Below are positions 6,304-8,143 of a stretch of 8,143 bases of DNA, one piece after another. The notes under the pieces were generated by a model. The model was not told the DNA's origin, did no database searches, and worked only from the letters and a program-made list of their open reading frames with translations. Source of the DNA: Prolixibacteraceae bacterium (GTDB taxonomy: Bacteria; Bacteroidota; Bacteroidia; Bacteroidales; Prolixibacteraceae); NCBI GenBank assembly GCA_016930735.1, contig JAFGGF010000449.1:1-8143 (forward strand), read 5' to 3'. Positions within the stretch are counted from its first letter, which is position 1. Every line of letters starts with the position of its first letter. The position numbers and the translations under genes are program-made.

Positions 6304-6322
6304 AAAGAAATTCTAATATAAG

Positions 6323-8143
6323 ATGAAACGTTTTTATTCCTTTATAACTTCACTCCCTTTCATGTCGTTTTTATTTCTGGCAATTGCATTTTCAATGGCT
6401 ATTGCAACTTTTATCGAAAGCAGTTATGGCACACCTGCTGCACGAGCAATTGTTTACCGATCGTGGTGGTTTGAATTATTGTGGGCACTGTTTGCCATAA
6501 ATTTACTGAATAATATTTTCAGATATCGGTTATATTATCGGCAGAAACTTACTCTGGGAATTTTCCATATTTCCTTTTTACTTATTTTACTTGGAGGAGG
6601 CATTACACGGTATATCAGTTATGAAGGAGTAATGCATATTCGTGAAAATACTGCCTCAAACGAAATTCTTTCAACCGACGATTATTTTTATGCTGAATAC
6701 AACAGGAAGGGAGTTGAGAAAAAAGTGATTTTTTCGGAATTTACACCTATTCAGTTTTCTGCAAAATTTAACAGCGGAAACGGATCTTTTAAAGTTAAAT
6801 CTGTTGGTTTTATTGAAAATGCCGAACGAAAAGCTGTTTCCAATGAAAATGGCCAACCTGTTATCGATTTTGTATTTGCTGTACCCGGAGGGCAGGGGAT
6901 GCAATCGCTGATTCTTGCCAAAGGAGAATGGATTGACTATATGGGATTCTCAGCAGTTTTTGAAAACCAATTTAATGGTTTGATCCAATTTTTTCAGGAT
7001 GGAAACAGCCTGTTTTTTGTTTCAAATTCGATGGTCGGTGAAACAACTATGGCTACACAGGAAACTGTTGATTTGCCTGCCGGAGACACAATTGCTGTAA
7101 AAACCATGTTTTTATACAGTGTTGAAAATTTTACTTTTCTGGTTCGGAATTTTTATCCACGTGCTTCCTTTACCGCAACAAAAAGTCAGGTTGAAACAGG
7201 TGAAGATGCTGTAATTCTAAAAATTTCAGATGGAGTAAGGGAACAGAATGTAACTGTTTTTGGTAAATCAGGAGTGGTTGGCGATACTGTTCGTGTTCCG
7301 TTGGCCGATGGCGAACTAAAACTTGCTTACGGGGCAATCGCTAAAAAACTTCCGTTTGAATTGTACTTAAAAGACTTTCAACTGGAAAAATACCCCGGCT
7401 CCGAGTCACCATCTTCATATGCTTCTGAAGTAGAACTTCATGATTTTAAAACAGGTGAAAGGGAAGATATCCGGATTTTTATGAATAATACTTTAACTCA
7501 CGGTGGATTTAAATTTTTCCAATCGTCATACGATCGTGATGAACTGGGAACCGTCCTTTCTGTAAACCACGATTTTTGGGGAACCAATATCACTTACCTT
7601 GGTTATTTTCTAATGATTTTAGGTTTTATCCTTACCATGTTAAGTCGGAAGTCATATTTCTATTCGGTAATTCGGCTGCTTAAAAATAGTAACGCTTTAA
7701 AAGTTGTTGTATTTATTTTTCTTGTCGGATTGGGATTAAATGTCCATGCTCAAAATGGAATTGCTGCTTCAATACCTGAAATTAATGATGAAGTCGCCGA
7801 TAAATTTGGAGAGATCTGGGTACAAGGGCACGATGGAAGAGTTGAACCTTTATCAACATTGTCGAGCGATTTGATCCGTAAGGTAAGCCGTAAATCCGGT
7901 TTGTATGGCCGATCAACCGATAAAGTTTTCCTAAGCATGATGACATGGCCGGAAATATGGGAAACTTTACCCATTGTAAAGGTAGCAAATGAAGAAATTG
8001 CCACTTTGTTGGGTTCTTCAAACAAGTATGTTTCCTTACAACAACTTTTTGATTCGGAAGGGAATTACAGGATTGTAGAGCAAGTGAGGGTAGCTTACAA
8101 CAAAGCTCCTTCTTTCAGAAATAAAGTGGAAAAAGAATATATC
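6323..8143 (+). CDS. ccsBA: Cytochrome c biogenesis protein, ResB/CcsB half with start of CcsA half (3' truncated)
   Basis: The frame is open for 607 codons to the last base of the window, so the C-terminus is missing. It encodes an inner-membrane system II (Ccs) haem-handling and cytochrome c synthetase protein. Predicted membrane segments lie at about 7-31, 48-68, 78-97, 425-444 and 460-476, with a large periplasmic ResB-like domain at about 100-420. His82 in GIFHISFLLILLGGG fits the conserved transmembrane haem-ligand His of CcsBA proteins (His77 in the Helicobacter protein, by recollection). The segment IRIFMNNTLTHGGFKFFQSSY and then LGYFLMILGFILTMLSRKS match the end of ResB-like domains. 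Residues after 476 (VHAQ, then GRVEPLSTLSSDLIRK at 505-520) match the periplasmic linker region of fused Bacteroidota CcsBA proteins of roughly 1000 residues. The WWD haem-binding motif and CcsA helices should lie beyond the window. An in-frame TAA at 6314-6316 fixes the ATG as the earliest start; no Shine-Dalgarno is visible. Structured DNA in the leader suggests post-transcriptional control. Confidence 0.92.
   Translation, partial: MKRFYSFITSLPFMSFLFLAIAFSMAIATFIESSYGTPAARAIVYRSWWFELLWALFAINLLNNIFRYRLYYRQKLTLGIFHISFLLILLGGGITRYISYEGVMHIRENTASNEILSTDDYFYAEYNRKGVEKKVIFSEFTPIQFSAKFNSGNGSFKVKSVGFIENAERKAVSNENGQPVIDFVFAVPGGQGMQSLILAKGEWIDYMGFSAVFENQFNGLIQFFQDGNSLFFVSNSMVGETTMATQETVDLPAGDTIAVKTMFLYSVENFTFLVRNFYPRASFTATKSQVETGEDAVILKISDGVREQNVTVFGKSGVVGDTVRVPLADGELKLAYGAIAKKLPFELYLKDFQLEKYPGSESPSSYASEVELHDFKTGEREDIRIFMNNTLTHGGFKFFQSSYDRDELGTVLSVNHDFWGTNITYLGYFLMILGFILTMLSRKSYFYSVIRLLKNSNALKVVVFIFLVGLGLNVHAQNGIAASIPEINDEVADKFGEIWVQGHDGRVEPLSTLSSDLIRKVSRKSGLYGRSTDKVFLSMMTWPEIWETLPIVKVANEEIATLLGSSNKYVSLQQLFDSEGNYRIVEQVRVAYNKAPSFRNKVEKEYI

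Larger units (their letters stand above)
5611..6322. other. Structured 712-base intergenic region between divergent genes
   Basis: No convincing protein-coding gene is visible on either strand. Bases 5611-5795 are AT-rich and must hold the promoter of the minus-strand lipoprotein/protease unit, but I found no full match to the Bacteroidota consensus there. Bases 5796-5858 form a GC-rich hairpin block. From 5881 to 6173 lie a promoter-like pair of boxes, a T13 run (6000-6012), a perfect hairpin and an intrinsic terminator. From 6211 to 6303 lies an inverted array of about 10-base repeats. The remaining bases up to 6322 are plain AT-rich leader of the cytochrome c biogenesis gene. Confidence 0.85.

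Overview
The window looks like the chromosome of a member of the phylum Bacteroidota. Four things suggest this: AT-rich DNA; genes without clear Shine-Dalgarno sequences; a metalloprotease carrying a C-terminal type IX secretion (T9SS) sorting domain, which is essentially confined to this phylum; and a lipoprotein carrying a Bacteroidota-type surface-export signal. An order-level placement (Bacteroidales/Marinilabiliales-like) is only an impression.

Layout, left to right. alaS (88-2709, +) encodes a complete alanyl-tRNA synthetase. It converges on a two-gene minus-strand unit, and the 54-base gap between them is filled by a near-perfect 41-base palindrome. The unit is transcribed right to left: first a small lipocalin-like surface lipoprotein (5200-5610), then a large secreted M4-family (thermolysin-like) metalloprotease (2764-5199). 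The stop codon of the lipoprotein touches the start codon of the protease, in the same reading frame. A gene-free stretch of about 710 bases (5611-6322) separates this unit from a divergently oriented gene at the right edge (6323 to the window end, +). That gene encodes the ResB/CcsB-like half, and the beginning of the CcsA half, of a fused system II cytochrome c biogenesis protein, and it is cut off by the window.

The gene-free stretch has clear structure: a GC-rich block with competing hairpins, a good match to a Bacteroidota promoter (TTTG, 19 bases, TAAATTTG), a T13 run, a perfect 11-bp hairpin, a strong intrinsic terminator, and an inverted pair of arrays of about 10-base repeats ending 19 bases before the biogenesis gene. 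Together these suggest either a small independent RNA of about 255 nt or a long structured (possibly attenuating) leader for the cytochrome c biogenesis gene.

The flanking genes are housekeeping (translation; haem attachment to cytochrome c). The lipoprotein/protease pair is an accessory module acting at the cell surface. The most unusual protein feature is in the protease: it keeps the zinc ligands and catalytic Glu, but the position matching thermolysin His231 is Tyr446. The lipoprotein may partner, anchor or inhibit the protease, but that is inference from position and predicted fold. I see no CRISPR array, transposase, tRNA or rRNA. Nothing here demonstrates a wholly new system; the intergenic RNA architecture and the protease/lipoprotein pair are the best candidates for follow-up.
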